Assembly: GCA_903839675.1 (NCBI GenBank)
Contig: CAIMDB010000028.1
Span: forward strand, 186,001-250,000
Length of the DNA: 64,000 bases
Source of the DNA: an uncultured Sphingomonadales bacterium
GTDB lineage: Bacteria; Pseudomonadota; Alphaproteobacteria; Sphingomonadales; Sphingomonadaceae
Reading direction: 5' to 3'
The notes beneath the pieces were generated by a model that saw nothing but the letters and a program-made list of their open reading frames with translations, was not told where the DNA came from and made no database searches. Below, piece by piece: positions 9,739 to 18,507 of the stretch. How positions within the stretch are numbered: position 1 is the stretch's first letter; every line of letters starts with the position of its first letter. The position numbers were made by a program, and so were the translations under genes.

Positions 9739-10392
9739 TTAGAACGCAAAACCCTTGGGCTTGGCAAATCCGGGGAGGACAACAGCCTCCGCATCCATGA
9801 TACGATCAAAACCGAGGCTGTCCCCTGCCTTGTACCCGATGACGAGCCGGGTCACGCCATTTTCAACAATAGCAACCGCCAAACGACCGCCTTCGGCCAA
9901 TTGGCGGGTCAGAGCGTCGGGAACCTCTTCGACCGCACCGTCGACCAAGATGACGTCAAAAGGCGCACCCTTGGTCCAGCCCTTTGTCAGATCACCCGAA
10001 GCAACGGTCACGTTCGCAAGACCCTTGAGCAGCCCCTTGGCAGTGGCGACCAAGCCGGCATCCGATTCGAGTGCGACAACCGATGCGGCAAGGCTGGCCA
10101 CAATTGCGGCAGCATAGCCATTCGCTGCGCCCACAATGAGGACCTTGTCTGACGGGCCGATACCCGCCTCCACAATCAGGCGTGCAGTCGCCAGCGGCGG
10201 GTTCATGGCACGGCCGGCGGAAAGCGGCACGGCACGGTCAATATAGGCGGTTGTCCGGCGCTCTGCCGGGACGAACGCCTCACGGGCGACCGCTTCAATC
10301 GCAGCCGTAACCCGCGGATCATTCACGGCGTTGGTGCGAAGCTGGCTTTCAACCATCGCGCGGCGCATGGCCTGGAAATCTGGATTGCTCAC
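9739..10392 (-). CDS. pcm: Protein-L-isoaspartate O-methyltransferase
   Basis: Pcm methylates abnormal isoaspartyl residues in aged proteins with S-adenosylmethionine and starts their repair. The 217-residue product has the N-terminal FQAMRRAMVESQLRTNAVND segment, a Rossmann-type SAM site (DKVLIVGAANGYAAAIVASL), and a VILVDGAVEEVP strand. The family's usual GxGSGY is changed to GAANGY, so it may be a PCMT-like relative rather than a fully active repair enzyme. The start is GTG at 10392, set by AGGAG five bases upstream; the ATG two bases earlier is out of frame and stops at once. It is probably first in a pcm, tolC, popZ-like transcription unit. Confidence 0.88.
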   Translation of the reverse strand: MSNPDFQAMRRAMVESQLRTNAVNDPRVTAAIEAVAREAFVPAERRTTAYIDRAVPLSAGRAMNPPLATARLIVEAGIGPSDKVLIVGAANGYAAAIVASLAASVVALESDAGLVATAKGLLKGLANVTVASGDLTKGWTKGAPFDVILVDGAVEEVPDALTRQLAEGGRLAVAIVENGVTRLVIGYKAGDSLGFDRIMDAEAVVLPGFAKPKGFAF

Positions 10393-10419
10393 ATTGGCTC
10401 CTGTGGCACAACTGTCTTA

Positions 10420-10436
10420 TAGGTGCAATACACCTA
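10420..10436. promoter_or_regulatory. Inverted repeat upstream of pcm, possible operator
   Basis: TAGGTG at 10420-10425 and CACCTA at 10431-10436 form a perfect six-base inverted repeat around a five-base spacer. It lies 28 bases upstream of the pcm start, between pcm and tRNA-Cys, where a pcm promoter would be expected. No regulator is nearby, so a role is only a possibility. It could also be a short hairpin in the pcm leader. Confidence 0.3.
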
Positions 10437-10505
10437 GGGGTCTCATCTGCTTTAGCCGTCCCTTTTTCCCGCGCCAAGCCGCAACCCGTTTAATTTCATG
10501 CAAGG

Positions 10506-10511
10506 TTGACA
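10506..10511 (+). promoter_or_regulatory. Candidate -35 box for tRNA-Cys
   Basis: A perfect TTGACA lies 43 bases before the first base of tRNA-Cys, the right distance for a sigma-70 type promoter. I do not see a good -10 hexamer at the expected 17-base spacing; the region is GC-rich. Weak -10 elements are common in this group. Confidence 0.4.
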
Positions 10512-10553
10512 GAAGCGGCGGGCCGACGCAGAGACGCCCCTCACCGCGAGCGA

Positions 10554-10627
10554 GGCCCGATGGCGGAGTGGTGACGCAGAGGACTGCAAATCCTTGCACG
10601 CCGGTTCGATTCCGGCTCGGGCCTCCA
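10554..10627 (+). tRNA. tRNA-Cys(GCA)
   Basis: A 74-base cloverleaf. The acceptor stem GGCCCGA (10554-10560) pairs with TCGGGCC (10617-10623). The discriminator is T, as expected for cysteine, and CCA is encoded at 10625-10627. The anticodon loop CTGCAAA carries GCA at 10586-10588. The T-arm GCCGG-TTCGATT-CCGGC is perfect. It stands alone between pcm and the photolyase-like gene. Confidence 0.97.
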
Positions 10628-10742
10628 CTTTTTTCCGCACCCCATCAAAGACAAGCATCTACGCCCTATGAAAGAATAGGTGCATATGCTGTTGCCTCTA
10701 CCTGCAACACCCTGCCCATTTTTAGGAAGCACCCCCGCGCCG

Positions 10743-11942
10743 ATGATCGTTCCGTCCACCTTTGCCGCCACCCGACGTGATGGCCTGACGCGGCTTGCAG
10801 AGTTTCTGCCGCATGCCGGAAGTGCGTATGCCTCCGGCCGGAATATGGACCATGGGCCCGACCATCCCGGCGCCGTTTCCCGCCTATCGCCTTATGTGCG
10901 GCACCGGCTGGTCACCGAGCGCGACATCGTCGCCGGCGTCATGGCGCGCCATCACAGCGATGCGGCAGAGAAGTTTCTGCAAGAGGTGTTCTGGCGCACC
11001 TATTGGAAAGGCTGGCTGGAAATGCGGCCTGCCGTCTGGTCGCGCTTCGTTGAAGAGCGTGACCGGCAGCGCGACACCTTTGGTGACACCGCCGCCCTTA
11101 CTGCCGCCGAAAACGGTACGACCGGGATCGACGGATTTGATGACTGGGCCCGGGAACTGGTGGAGACAGGCTATCTCCACAACCATGCGCGGATGTGGTT
11201 TGCCTCAATCTGGATTTTCACGCTCCGCCTGCCCTGGGCGCTCGGCGCAGACTTTTTCCTGCGCCATCTGGTCGATGCCGATGCCGCCAGCAACACCTTG
11301 TCTTGGCGCTGGGTGGCCGGTTTGCAGACGGTGGGCAAAACCTATCTGGCAACGGCGGACAACATCACCCGCTTCACCAATGGCCGGTTCAAGCCCAAGG
11401 GGTTGGCCAAAGAGGCAATTGCGCTGACCGAACCGGCGATTGAGGCCGCAGCGCCCCTGCCGGAGCTGTTGCCATATGATGCCGAGACACCGGCGCTCCT
11501 GCTCATCACCCATGAAGATCTGAACCCGGAGACGGTTTTCCCGACAAGTTGCGCCCTCAAGGCCGCCACGCTTTTGGCGGACCCGGATCTGTTATGGGGG
11601 GATGCCGCGCGCCGCTTTGCCAAAGCCGCTGCTACCGACACCGCATCCCGGGTCGCGTCGCAGTACAAATGTAAGGCAGATATTCTGGAGAAGCTGGATG
11701 TCGATGCGTTGGCAGCAGCAGCTCGTGCTGCCCGCGTGAAGACGATCGTGACGGCCACCGCTCCTGTCGGCCCCGTCGCGGATGCCTTGGCCCGCCTTGG
11801 CCCTGCGCTTGCCGAACAGGGTCTGCATCTGCGGCAAGTGCGGCGGGCTTGGGACAGCCAGTTCTGGCCTTTTGCCAACAAAGGCTATTTTGCCTTTAAA
11901 GAACGTCTGCCCGCCATATTGGCAAATGGCCGCCTACCCTAA
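10743..11942 (+). CDS. Photolyase/cryptochrome-like FAD-binding protein with reversed domain order
   Basis: A 399-residue protein. Residues about 35-230 match the helical FAD-binding domain of DNA photolyases and cryptochromes. Visible motifs are SRLSPYVRHRLV, FWRTYWKGWLE, GYLHNHARMWFAS and DADAASNTLSWRWVAG, followed by NITRFTNGRF. There is no alpha/beta antenna domain before this. Instead about 160 residues follow that look like a Rossmann-type alpha/beta domain (ETPALLLITHEDL, then VKTIVTATAPVGPVADALAR) and end with WPFANKGYFAFKERLP, which resembles the end of a photolyase antenna domain. This suggests a circular permutation. DNA repair or light sensing is inferred. The start at 10743 is chosen over 10680 because GGAAG precedes it and the extra 21 residues look noncoding. 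Confidence 0.75.
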   Translation: MIVPSTFAATRRDGLTRLAEFLPHAGSAYASGRNMDHGPDHPGAVSRLSPYVRHRLVTERDIVAGVMARHHSDAAEKFLQEVFWRTYWKGWLEMRPAVWSRFVEERDRQRDTFGDTAALTAAENGTTGIDGFDDWARELVETGYLHNHARMWFASIWIFTLRLPWALGADFFLRHLVDADAASNTLSWRWVAGLQTVGKTYLATADNITRFTNGRFKPKGLAKEAIALTEPAIEAAAPLPELLPYDAETPALLLITHEDLNPETVFPTSCALKAATLLADPDLLWGDAARRFAKAAATDTASRVASQYKCKADILEKLDVDALAAAARAARVKTIVTATAPVGPVADALARLGPALAEQGLHLRQVRRAWDSQFWPFANKGYFAFKERLPAILANGRLP

Positions 11943-12060
11943 GCCTCCTCACGGCACATGCCCCAAATGTCAGATGCCGCACGTCACCCGCTTGGCCTAA
12001 AGGAGCTTTAAGAGGAGGACACACCCGCCTCTTGATCCGCCTAAAGAAGGAAGAACACAC

Positions 12061-13389
12061 GTGTCGGACGCCCGCTACCGCAAGGTTCCTTCTGCGCGCC
12101 TTTCAAGGCTGGCCTCCTTTGGGCAGATGGCCGGGGGCATTGCCGGTGGGATGATCGCGGAAGGCGCGCGTCGGCTTTCCCAAGGGCAACGCCCACAGCT
12201 GTCGGATATGCTGCTAACCCCGGCCAATGCGATGCGGGTGACCGACCAATTGTCCCGCCTGCGCGGCGCGGCGATGAAATTGGGGCAGATGATCTCGCTG
12301 GATGCAGGCGACGTCCTGCCAGCCGAGTTGACGGCGATCCTCTCAAAGCTGCGCGATTCCGCACACTTTATGCCGCCTGCGCAATTGCAGCGCGTGCTCG
12401 ATACAGAATGGGGCGCGGGCTGGCGCCGACGCTTCAAACATTTTGAAGCAACGCCGATTGCCGCCGCCTCCATTGGGCAGGTCCACAGGGCCACCATGCC
12501 CGACGGCCGCGTTCTGGCGATCAAGGTGCAATATCCGGGGATTGCGGCCAGCATCGACGCCGATGTCGACAATGTCGGCAGCCTGTTGCGCCTATCCAGC
12601 CTGCTGCCTGCCACGTTGGATATCACCCCCTTGCTCAGCGAAGCCAAACGACAGCTGCACGAAGAAGCGGACTATTTGCGCGAAGCCGACCAGATGCGCC
12701 GCTACCAATCCTTGTTAGCGGACAACCCGGCCTTCATCCTGCCCGCCCCGGTCGACGAACTCTCCGGCAAGAATGTGTTGGCGATGGACTTTATCAAAGG
12801 CCAGCCGATTGAGACGCTGGAGTCCGCCCCGCAGGAAACCCGCGATGCCGTCATGTCGGCGCTCATCACCCTGACATTGAGGGAGCTGTTTGAATTCGGG
12901 TATATGCAGACCGATCCAAACTTCGCCAATTTCCGGTGGCAAGCCGAAAGCCAGCGGATCGTGCTGCTCGATTTTGGGGCCGCCCGCGCCGTGCCGCCCC
13001 ATATTGTCGCCGCCTATCGCGACCTGATGGTGGCCGGGTTGACCGAAGATCGCGCCGCCCTGCGCGCAGCGTTGCTCGCCATCGGCTTTGTCGCGCCGGC
13101 CACGCTTGAGCGACATGGCCCCGCCATTGACGCGATGATCGGCATCTTGATCGAACACCTTGGCAAGCCCGGCCTGTTCGATTTCGCTGACCGGTCCTTT
13201 GTCGACCGCGTCCGCCATCACGCCGAAACAATCGTCGCCGATCGAGCCGCGTGGCACATCCCGCCTGCTGACACGCTGTTCGTCCAACGCAAGGTGAGTG
13301 GCACTGCCCTGTTGGCTGTCCGGATGCAGGCCCGGATGCCTTTGCGCGATGACGTCGCCCGCTTCTTCCCAGAAATCCAGCGCCTATAG
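12061..13389 (+). CDS. ABC1/ADCK (UbiB-type) atypical kinase
   Basis: A 442-residue ABC1-family protein. It has the KxGQ motif (KLGQMISLDAGDVLP, residues about 75-90), the alanine-rich loop and lysine strand (AASIGQVHRA and LAIKVQYPGI), a catalytic-loop region (QTDPNFANFRW) and the DFG-like LLDFGAAR. Relatives (UbiB, Coq8) support ubiquinone synthesis or lipid handling at membranes through an ATPase activity. The exact role here is inferred. The start is GTG at 12061 with AAGGAAG upstream. It ends convergent with the aldehyde dehydrogenase gene, the two 3' ends overlapping by six bases. Confidence 0.9.
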   Translation: MSDARYRKVPSARLSRLASFGQMAGGIAGGMIAEGARRLSQGQRPQLSDMLLTPANAMRVTDQLSRLRGAAMKLGQMISLDAGDVLPAELTAILSKLRDSAHFMPPAQLQRVLDTEWGAGWRRRFKHFEATPIAAASIGQVHRATMPDGRVLAIKVQYPGIAASIDADVDNVGSLLRLSSLLPATLDITPLLSEAKRQLHEEADYLREADQMRRYQSLLADNPAFILPAPVDELSGKNVLAMDFIKGQPIETLESAPQETRDAVMSALITLTLRELFEFGYMQTDPNFANFRWQAESQRIVLLDFGAARAVPPHIVAAYRDLMVAGLTEDRAALRAALLAIGFVAPATLERHGPAIDAMIGILIEHLGKPGLFDFADRSFVDRVRHHAETIVADRAAWHIPPADTLFVQRKVSGTALLAVRMQARMPLRDDVARFFPEIQRL

Positions 13390-14733
13390 GTGGCGGTAAA
13401 TCGCACGTTCGTGGCTGAACGCCTTGAAACCGAAGTAACCGTGATAGCTGCCCGTGCCGCTCTGGTTGACGCCGCCAAAGGGCAGGCGGTTTTCCAGATA
13501 ATGCGAGAACACACCGTTGATGGTCACCCCACCCGATGAGGTGTGGGCGAGCACCTTGTCCACGTTCGCCGCATCATTGCTGTACATGTAGAGCGCGAGC
13601 GGCTTGTCGCGGGCTTCGATATAGCCAATCACCTGATCGAGCGTGTCATAAGTCATGACTGGCAGGACAGGCGCGAAGATTTCTTCCTGCAAAATCTTCA
13701 TCTGTGGCGTCACATCGGTGAGCAATGTCGGGTGGATGGTGAGGTCAGTCGCATCCATCTGCCCACCGACCGCAACCGTGGCACCTTGCGCCACGGCATC
13801 ATCAAACAGCGCTTTGACGCGATTGAAGTTCGCTTCATTCACGATCTGCGCGATGCTTTCCTTCTTGATCTGGCCATTCTCGTCATAAAGATTTTGCGCC
13901 ACTGTCGCCTTGAAGCCTTCCACAAGACGCGTCTTTTGGTCTTCCTTGATGAAGACATAGTCGGGCGAGATGCAGGCTTGGCCGCCATTGAATTGCTTGG
14001 CCCCCGCAAGGTCGGCGGCGATCTTTTCAATGTCCGCCCCATTGTCCACGATGACAGGTGACTTGCCGCCGAGTTCCAGCGTGACGCTTGCCAGATGCTT
14101 GGCGGCGGCGGCCATCACGATCTTGCCGACGCGCGTCGAGCCCGTGAAGAAGATATGGCTGAACGGCAGGTCGAGCAGCGCGGTGGCGACACTTACATCG
14201 CCTTCAAACACCGCGACTTCATTCTCATCGAACACCGAGCGGATGAGGGTGGTGGCAATGCGCGCCGTTGCCGGGCATAGATCCGTCAGCTTCACCATGC
14301 AGCAATTGCCCGCAGCCACAGCCGCCGCAACCGGGCCAAGCGTCAGGCCGAGCGGGAAGTTCCATGGCCCGAGAATGAGGCAGACGCCGCGCGCTTCATA
14401 CACGATCTGCGCGGCATCCGCCGGGTTGCGCGTGGGCGTCACCTGTGTCGGCGTCATCCAGTCTTCAAGATTGTCGATGTTGAGCTGGATGTTGCCGATA
14501 ATGTTGAGCACTTCGGTGACGCGGATTTCGCCTTCGGGCTTGCGCGTGTCTTCCAGAATAGCAGCGACGATATCATCGGCATGCGCTTCCACCGCGGCCT
14601 TCAGCTTGGCAAGTTTTTCGCGGCGCTGGGCGACCGTTGACGCTTTGACTGTCCACTGATTCGCCTGCTGAAGCGCAAAGACACGGGCGATATCCTTGGC
14701 AATGTCAGAAGCGGTCTGCGTGGTGCTGGTCAT
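13384..14733 (-). CDS. Aldehyde dehydrogenase, ALDH3/coniferyl-aldehyde type
   Basis: A 449-residue NAD(P)-dependent aldehyde dehydrogenase, short like the ALDH3 and coniferyl-aldehyde dehydrogenase group. Visible motifs are GPWNFPLGLTLGPVAAAVAAG (cofactor domain), FFTGSTRVGK, the general-base ELGGKSPVIV and the nucleophile Cys in NGGQACISPDYVF. The C-terminal LPFGGVNQSGTGSYHGYFGF is also typical. It oxidises aldehydes to acids in the cytoplasm; the substrate could be a fatty, terpenoid or aromatic aldehyde. Transcription is divergent from the DUF2946-like gene across about 200 bases. No partner enzyme adjoins it. Confidence 0.92.
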   Translation of the reverse strand: MTSTTQTASDIAKDIARVFALQQANQWTVKASTVAQRREKLAKLKAAVEAHADDIVAAILEDTRKPEGEIRVTEVLNIIGNIQLNIDNLEDWMTPTQVTPTRNPADAAQIVYEARGVCLILGPWNFPLGLTLGPVAAAVAAGNCCMVKLTDLCPATARIATTLIRSVFDENEVAVFEGDVSVATALLDLPFSHIFFTGSTRVGKIVMAAAAKHLASVTLELGGKSPVIVDNGADIEKIAADLAGAKQFNGGQACISPDYVFIKEDQKTRLVEGFKATVAQNLYDENGQIKKESIAQIVNEANFNRVKALFDDAVAQGATVAVGGQMDATDLTIHPTLLTDVTPQMKILQEEIFAPVLPVMTYDTLDQVIGYIEARDKPLALYMYSNDAANVDKVLAHTSSGGVTINGVFSHYLENRLPFGGVNQSGTGSYHGYFGFKAFSHERAIYRHL

Positions 14734-14940
14734 GGGAGTCCTGCCTGAAAAAGGTTGCTTGGTGCGCAGGCCGACGGGCCAGCGGGATTAGCAATCGAGT
14801 GCCGTAAGCCGCCCAGTAGGTCAATCACGAGCGGACGACGCCCCGTGAAATCATGCCAGTTTGCAGCGCGCTGCTGCTGGCCGGTGCGGTTTTGATCTGC
14901 AGACTTGAGCCCCCCGCGCATCGCGCCTAAGGGGCAGTCG

Positions 14941-15327
14941 ATGACCCGGGTCCGCCGCCACTCCAGACTTTGGCTCAGCCTTGCGCTGATGCTGCTGATG
15001 GTGCGCGCACTTGTCCCGGCAGGCTGGATGCCAGCGCAACAGCGCGGCCAATGGATCACCATATGCTCCGGCGCCGGTGTGACGATGGCGTGGATCGGCG
15101 CAGACGGGAAAATCGACAAGAACCATGCCCCTGCAAAAGCGCAAAAGGCCAGCCATTGCGCCTTTGCCGGGCTGGGCATGCCTGTCGATCTGTCTTTGGC
15201 ACCTCTCAACATCGCAGCACCTGCTTTTGTCGCGCTGCTGCTTCCAAAACTGACGTCGGCCATTACCGTCGGGCACGGCCTTGCTGCCCCGCCGCCGCCC
15301 AAAACCGGACCGCCTGCCCTGATCTGA
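14941..15327 (+). CDS. DUF2946-like small exported protein
   Basis: A 128-residue protein with an N-terminal hydrophobic helix (LWLSLALMLLMVRALVPAGW) followed by ITICSGAGVTM and a KASHCAFAG motif, the pattern of DUF2946 proteins. A second hydrophobic stretch (AAPAFVALLLPKL) follows. DUF2946 genes are often found beside TonB-dependent receptors linked to copper or other metals; the function is unknown. The start at 14941 has AAGGGG seven bases upstream; a longer frame to 14905 lacks one. It is 67 bases before the TonB receptor gene and likely in its operon. Confidence 0.65.
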   Translation: MTRVRRHSRLWLSLALMLLMVRALVPAGWMPAQQRGQWITICSGAGVTMAWIGADGKIDKNHAPAKAQKASHCAFAGLGMPVDLSLAPLNIAAPAFVALLLPKLTSAITVGHGLAAPPPPKTGPPALI

Positions 15328-15394
15328 TGCCCGAACTGCGCCGTGCCGGACCCTGTCTGGCGCGCGCAAACTCTATTCAGATCAGGACTTACAC

Positions 15395-17407
15395 ATGACT
15401 TTCAACGTTTCTCTGCGCGCGTCTGCGTGCCTTTTTGCCATCGCCCTTTCCACGCCTGCCTTTGCCGAAGGGACCGACACCAGCTTTGCCGTGGGTGAGG
15501 AAATCATCGTCACGGCCAAGAACATGGCGGGCTCGTCTGCCAACGTGATTACCTCTGTTGATACCCTTGGCCCCGACGTCGCCCAGAATGCGAACGTCAA
15601 CTATGCGTGGGAACTCATTGGCCGCCTGCCCGGCGTGCTTGTGACCAATTTCAACCAAGGCGCGACCAGCGGCAAGTTCGCGTTCCGTGGCTTCAATGGC
15701 GAAGGAGAAATCAACGCCGTTAAGCTGCTGATTGATGGCGTGCCCTCCAACGTCGCCTCCGGCAACATGTTCTATATCGACCAAGTCTTCCCGCTCGACA
15801 TTGCCGGCGTGGAGGTTGTGCGCGGCACGTCCGACCCGCGATTTGGCCTCCACAATATTGCGGGCAATGCCAACATCCTCACCCGTATCGGTGGCACCTA
15901 CGTGGATGCCAAGGCATCCATCGGCAGCTATGCGACCTATGAGGGACAAGTCTCTGCGGGGATTGAGACGGGCAAGTTCACGCAGAACTATCTCGTCGCC
16001 TATCGCCAGAGCAATGGATACCGCGACCATAGCGATCTCGACCGGCTGAGCCTTGCGGGCAAATGGTTCTACAATTTCTCCGATGATGTGCGGCTGGGCG
16101 TCATCGCGCGTCACTATAAATCGAACGCAGAGGAGCCCGGTTACCTGACCTTTGCGGATTCGCGCGCCGACCGCCGGATGACCAATGCCTATAACGCGAC
16201 CGATGGCGACACGCGCAAGCTGCAACAAGTGTCAGCGCACTTTGATGCAACGATCAACGACCAGCTGGATGTGATGGCCAAAGCCTATTTCAACCGCACC
16301 CGCGACGACCGGTTTGTGAAGTTCTCTGCAGGCGCTGCACAACAGCGGCGCGTGACCAATGAAGACCATTGGGGGGCACTCGCGGCGGTCCACTATCACG
16401 CCACGCTTGGCGGGATGGACGTCATGCTGGAAGCGGGCGGCGATGTGCAGCGGCAGGACAATGAATCGCTTCGCTTCACCGCCGTCAATCGCGTGCCGAC
16501 GGCGCAGACCCGCGACCAGAAGATGTTCCTGACCGTGGGCGGCGCCTATCTTCAGGCGATCCTGAAACCGGCAGACTGGATCACGCTGACGCCCGCTTAT
16601 CGTATGGATTGGGTTGGCGGTGACTATACCAACCGCCTCAACAACACGACCGCGCGTGCCAATGATTATGGCACGATCAAGCAGCCCAAATTCTCGGTCG
16701 CACTCACTCCTGTTGAAGGGGTCACGGCCTATGGAAACTGGGGCAAGACATTCCAGATCGGGACCGAGTCGGGTGCTTACCTGATCGCGCCACGCCGTAT
16801 CGATCTGGCACCCTCAATCAACGAAGGTTGGGAAGCGGGTGTCAAGCTGAAGCGTTGGGGCGTGGAAAGCCGCGTCGCTTTGTGGAAGCAGACGGCGACC
16901 GGAGAGATCAAGCGCAAGCTCAACGACCCGCTGGGCGATTTCGACAATCTGGGGGCCACACGTCGCAAGGGCGTGGACGTGCAGCTGAGCGCCCAGCCGG
17001 TCAATGGCCTGTCCTTCTGGGGCGCTGTCGCCTGGCAAAAGGCGATCATCACAACACCAGACCCGGCTACCCCGCAGCTTGCCGGAAATGAAATCGACCA
17101 CGTCCCGCACTGGCTGTTTTCGGGCGGGGTGGATTTCACCGCAATCCCCAAGCTGCGCCTGTCCGTCTGGGGCGGGGGACAGTCCAATTATGAGCTGACC
17201 ACCGCCAACAACCGTGGCCGATGGGGCGACTATGCCACGCTCAACGCCGAAGCCGCTTACCGGGTGAACGACACCGTCGAACTCTCCCTCTCCGCCAAGA
17301 ACCTGACCAACGAAGCATATGAATATGTCTGGTGGGACGGCGCACAGACACTCCACAGCCCGGCCGACGGCACGAATGTGACCGCGGCTGTGCGGGTGCG
17401 GTTTTAA
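15395..17407 (+). CDS. TonB-dependent outer-membrane receptor, metal or siderophore type
   Basis: A 670-residue receptor with a signal peptide (cleavage near TPAFAEG), a plug domain (residues about 35-165, containing RLPGVLVTNFNQG and VKLLIDGVPSN), and a 22-strand type barrel that ends in the usual aromatic residue (VTAAVRVRF). It should import a ligand across the outer membrane using TonB energy. The next gene, PepSY, starts inside its stop codon (TAATG), and a DUF2946-like gene precedes it. That set is typical for uptake of iron complexes or copper; the ligand cannot be read from the sequence. Confidence 0.93.
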   Translation: MTFNVSLRASACLFAIALSTPAFAEGTDTSFAVGEEIIVTAKNMAGSSANVITSVDTLGPDVAQNANVNYAWELIGRLPGVLVTNFNQGATSGKFAFRGFNGEGEINAVKLLIDGVPSNVASGNMFYIDQVFPLDIAGVEVVRGTSDPRFGLHNIAGNANILTRIGGTYVDAKASIGSYATYEGQVSAGIETGKFTQNYLVAYRQSNGYRDHSDLDRLSLAGKWFYNFSDDVRLGVIARHYKSNAEEPGYLTFADSRADRRMTNAYNATDGDTRKLQQVSAHFDATINDQLDVMAKAYFNRTRDDRFVKFSAGAAQQRRVTNEDHWGALAAVHYHATLGGMDVMLEAGGDVQRQDNESLRFTAVNRVPTAQTRDQKMFLTVGGAYLQAILKPADWITLTPAYRMDWVGGDYTNRLNNTTARANDYGTIKQPKFSVALTPVEGVTAYGNWGKTFQIGTESGAYLIAPRRIDLAPSINEGWEAGVKLKRWGVESRVALWKQTATGEIKRKLNDPLGDFDNLGATRRKGVDVQLSAQPVNGLSFWGAVAWQKAIITTPDPATPQLAGNEIDHVPHWLFSGGVDFTAIPKLRLSVWGGGQSNYELTTANNRGRWGDYATLNAEAAYRVNDTVELSLSAKNLTNEAYEYVWWDGAQTLHSPADGTNVTAAVRVRF

Positions 17408-18507
17408 TGCGGTCTATCGTGCGTCAGGTTCATCTCTGGATGGGCCTGACGCTTGGGAGCCTGTTCGCGCTTTTGGGCGTGACGGGGTCTGCACTGGTCT
17501 TCTATCCGGAGATTGACGCCCTGTTGCACCCCGAAGTGCAGGCTGAGGCAAGCGCTACGCCGGATTGGGACCGCGCCTTGGCAACCGTTCACCGGGCCTA
17601 TCCGGACAAGGCAGGGCCATGGCGGTTCGAGGTGACCGGCACAGGCGGCGCGATCCCGGCCCGCTATTACAACCCGCCCGAAACGGCGGGCCGCGACTTT
17701 GCGCCAATGCTGATCTGGCTCTCCCCTGATGGCGCCCACGTGCTGCGCCGCGACTATTGGGGCGATACGGCGATGACGTTCCTCTACGATCTGCACTACC
17801 GGCTGTTGATGGGGAAGACCGGTGCTGTGGTGCTCGGCATAGCGGGCTTGGCGCTGATCGTTTTACTGGTCACAGGGCTGATTGTCTGGTGGCCCAAGGG
17901 CCCTTTGGCCAAAGCACTGCGCTACAAGCGGGGCGCGCCACCCCTGCGGCGTTGGCGGGATCAGCACAAGCTGGCCGGGCTAATCGGGCTCATCCTGCTT
18001 CTGCTGCTGACGGGCACGGGCGTGATGCTGGAACTTCCGGACGAGAGCGATACGGTGTTGTCGACCGTTGCCGGACCGCCCGATGCCTTGCCTGCGCCGA
18101 CATCAACAAGGTGGGAGGGTCGCCAGATCGCTGTGTCCTTCGCAATGGGCGCCGCGCACAATGCGCTACCGAAGGCACGGCTTGCTTGGATCGAAGTGCC
18201 CGGTCCCGGAGACGGCACATTCCGTCTGCGGATGCAGCAACCGGCGGACCCGAGCCGCCGCTTCCCGCACAGCTTTGTGTGGGTGGACCAATATTCAGGC
18301 CGTGTGCTGGCCACCTATGATCGAGACAAGGCAGGTGCGCTGTCCACCCTGAACAGCTGGGTCCATCCGCTGCACGACGGGTCCTTTGCGGGTCTCACGT
18401 CCCGCATCCTGACGGTCATCGGCGGGCTCCTGCCGCTGGTCCTTTTCTGGACAGGGATCGCCCAGTGGCGGCGCAAGCGCCTCAGTCGTCAAAGCCCAAG
18501 AACGTGA
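17407..18507 (+). CDS. PepSY-associated TM protein (putative ferric or metal reductase)
   Basis: A 366-residue inner-membrane protein of the PepSY_TM type: four hydrophobic segments (FALLGVTGSALVFYPEID near residues 20-38, LGIAGLALIVLLVTGLIVWW near 140-160, LAGLIGLILLLLLTGTGVM near 190-208, and a C-terminal one near 340-360) with periplasmic loops between. Conserved histidines sit near the first helix (VRQVHLWMG), in LHYRLLMG and in SWVHPLHDGSF, and could bind heme or metal. Relatives next to TonB receptors reduce ferric siderophores. The start ATG overlaps the receptor stop as TAATG, so translation is coupled. Confidence 0.88.
   Translation: MRSIVRQVHLWMGLTLGSLFALLGVTGSALVFYPEIDALLHPEVQAEASATPDWDRALATVHRAYPDKAGPWRFEVTGTGGAIPARYYNPPETAGRDFAPMLIWLSPDGAHVLRRDYWGDTAMTFLYDLHYRLLMGKTGAVVLGIAGLALIVLLVTGLIVWWPKGPLAKALRYKRGAPPLRRWRDQHKLAGLIGLILLLLLTGTGVMLELPDESDTVLSTVAGPPDALPAPTSTRWEGRQIAVSFAMGAAHNALPKARLAWIEVPGPGDGTFRLRMQQPADPSRRFPHSFVWVDQYSGRVLATYDRDKAGALSTLNSWVHPLHDGSFAGLTSRILTVIGGLLPLVLFWTGIAQWRRKRLSRQSPRT

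Noticed and set aside
12010-12033. AAGAGG...CCTCTT stem before the ABC1 gene
   Set aside because: Six-base stem with a 12-base loop and no T tract, so not a convincing terminator or regulatory site.
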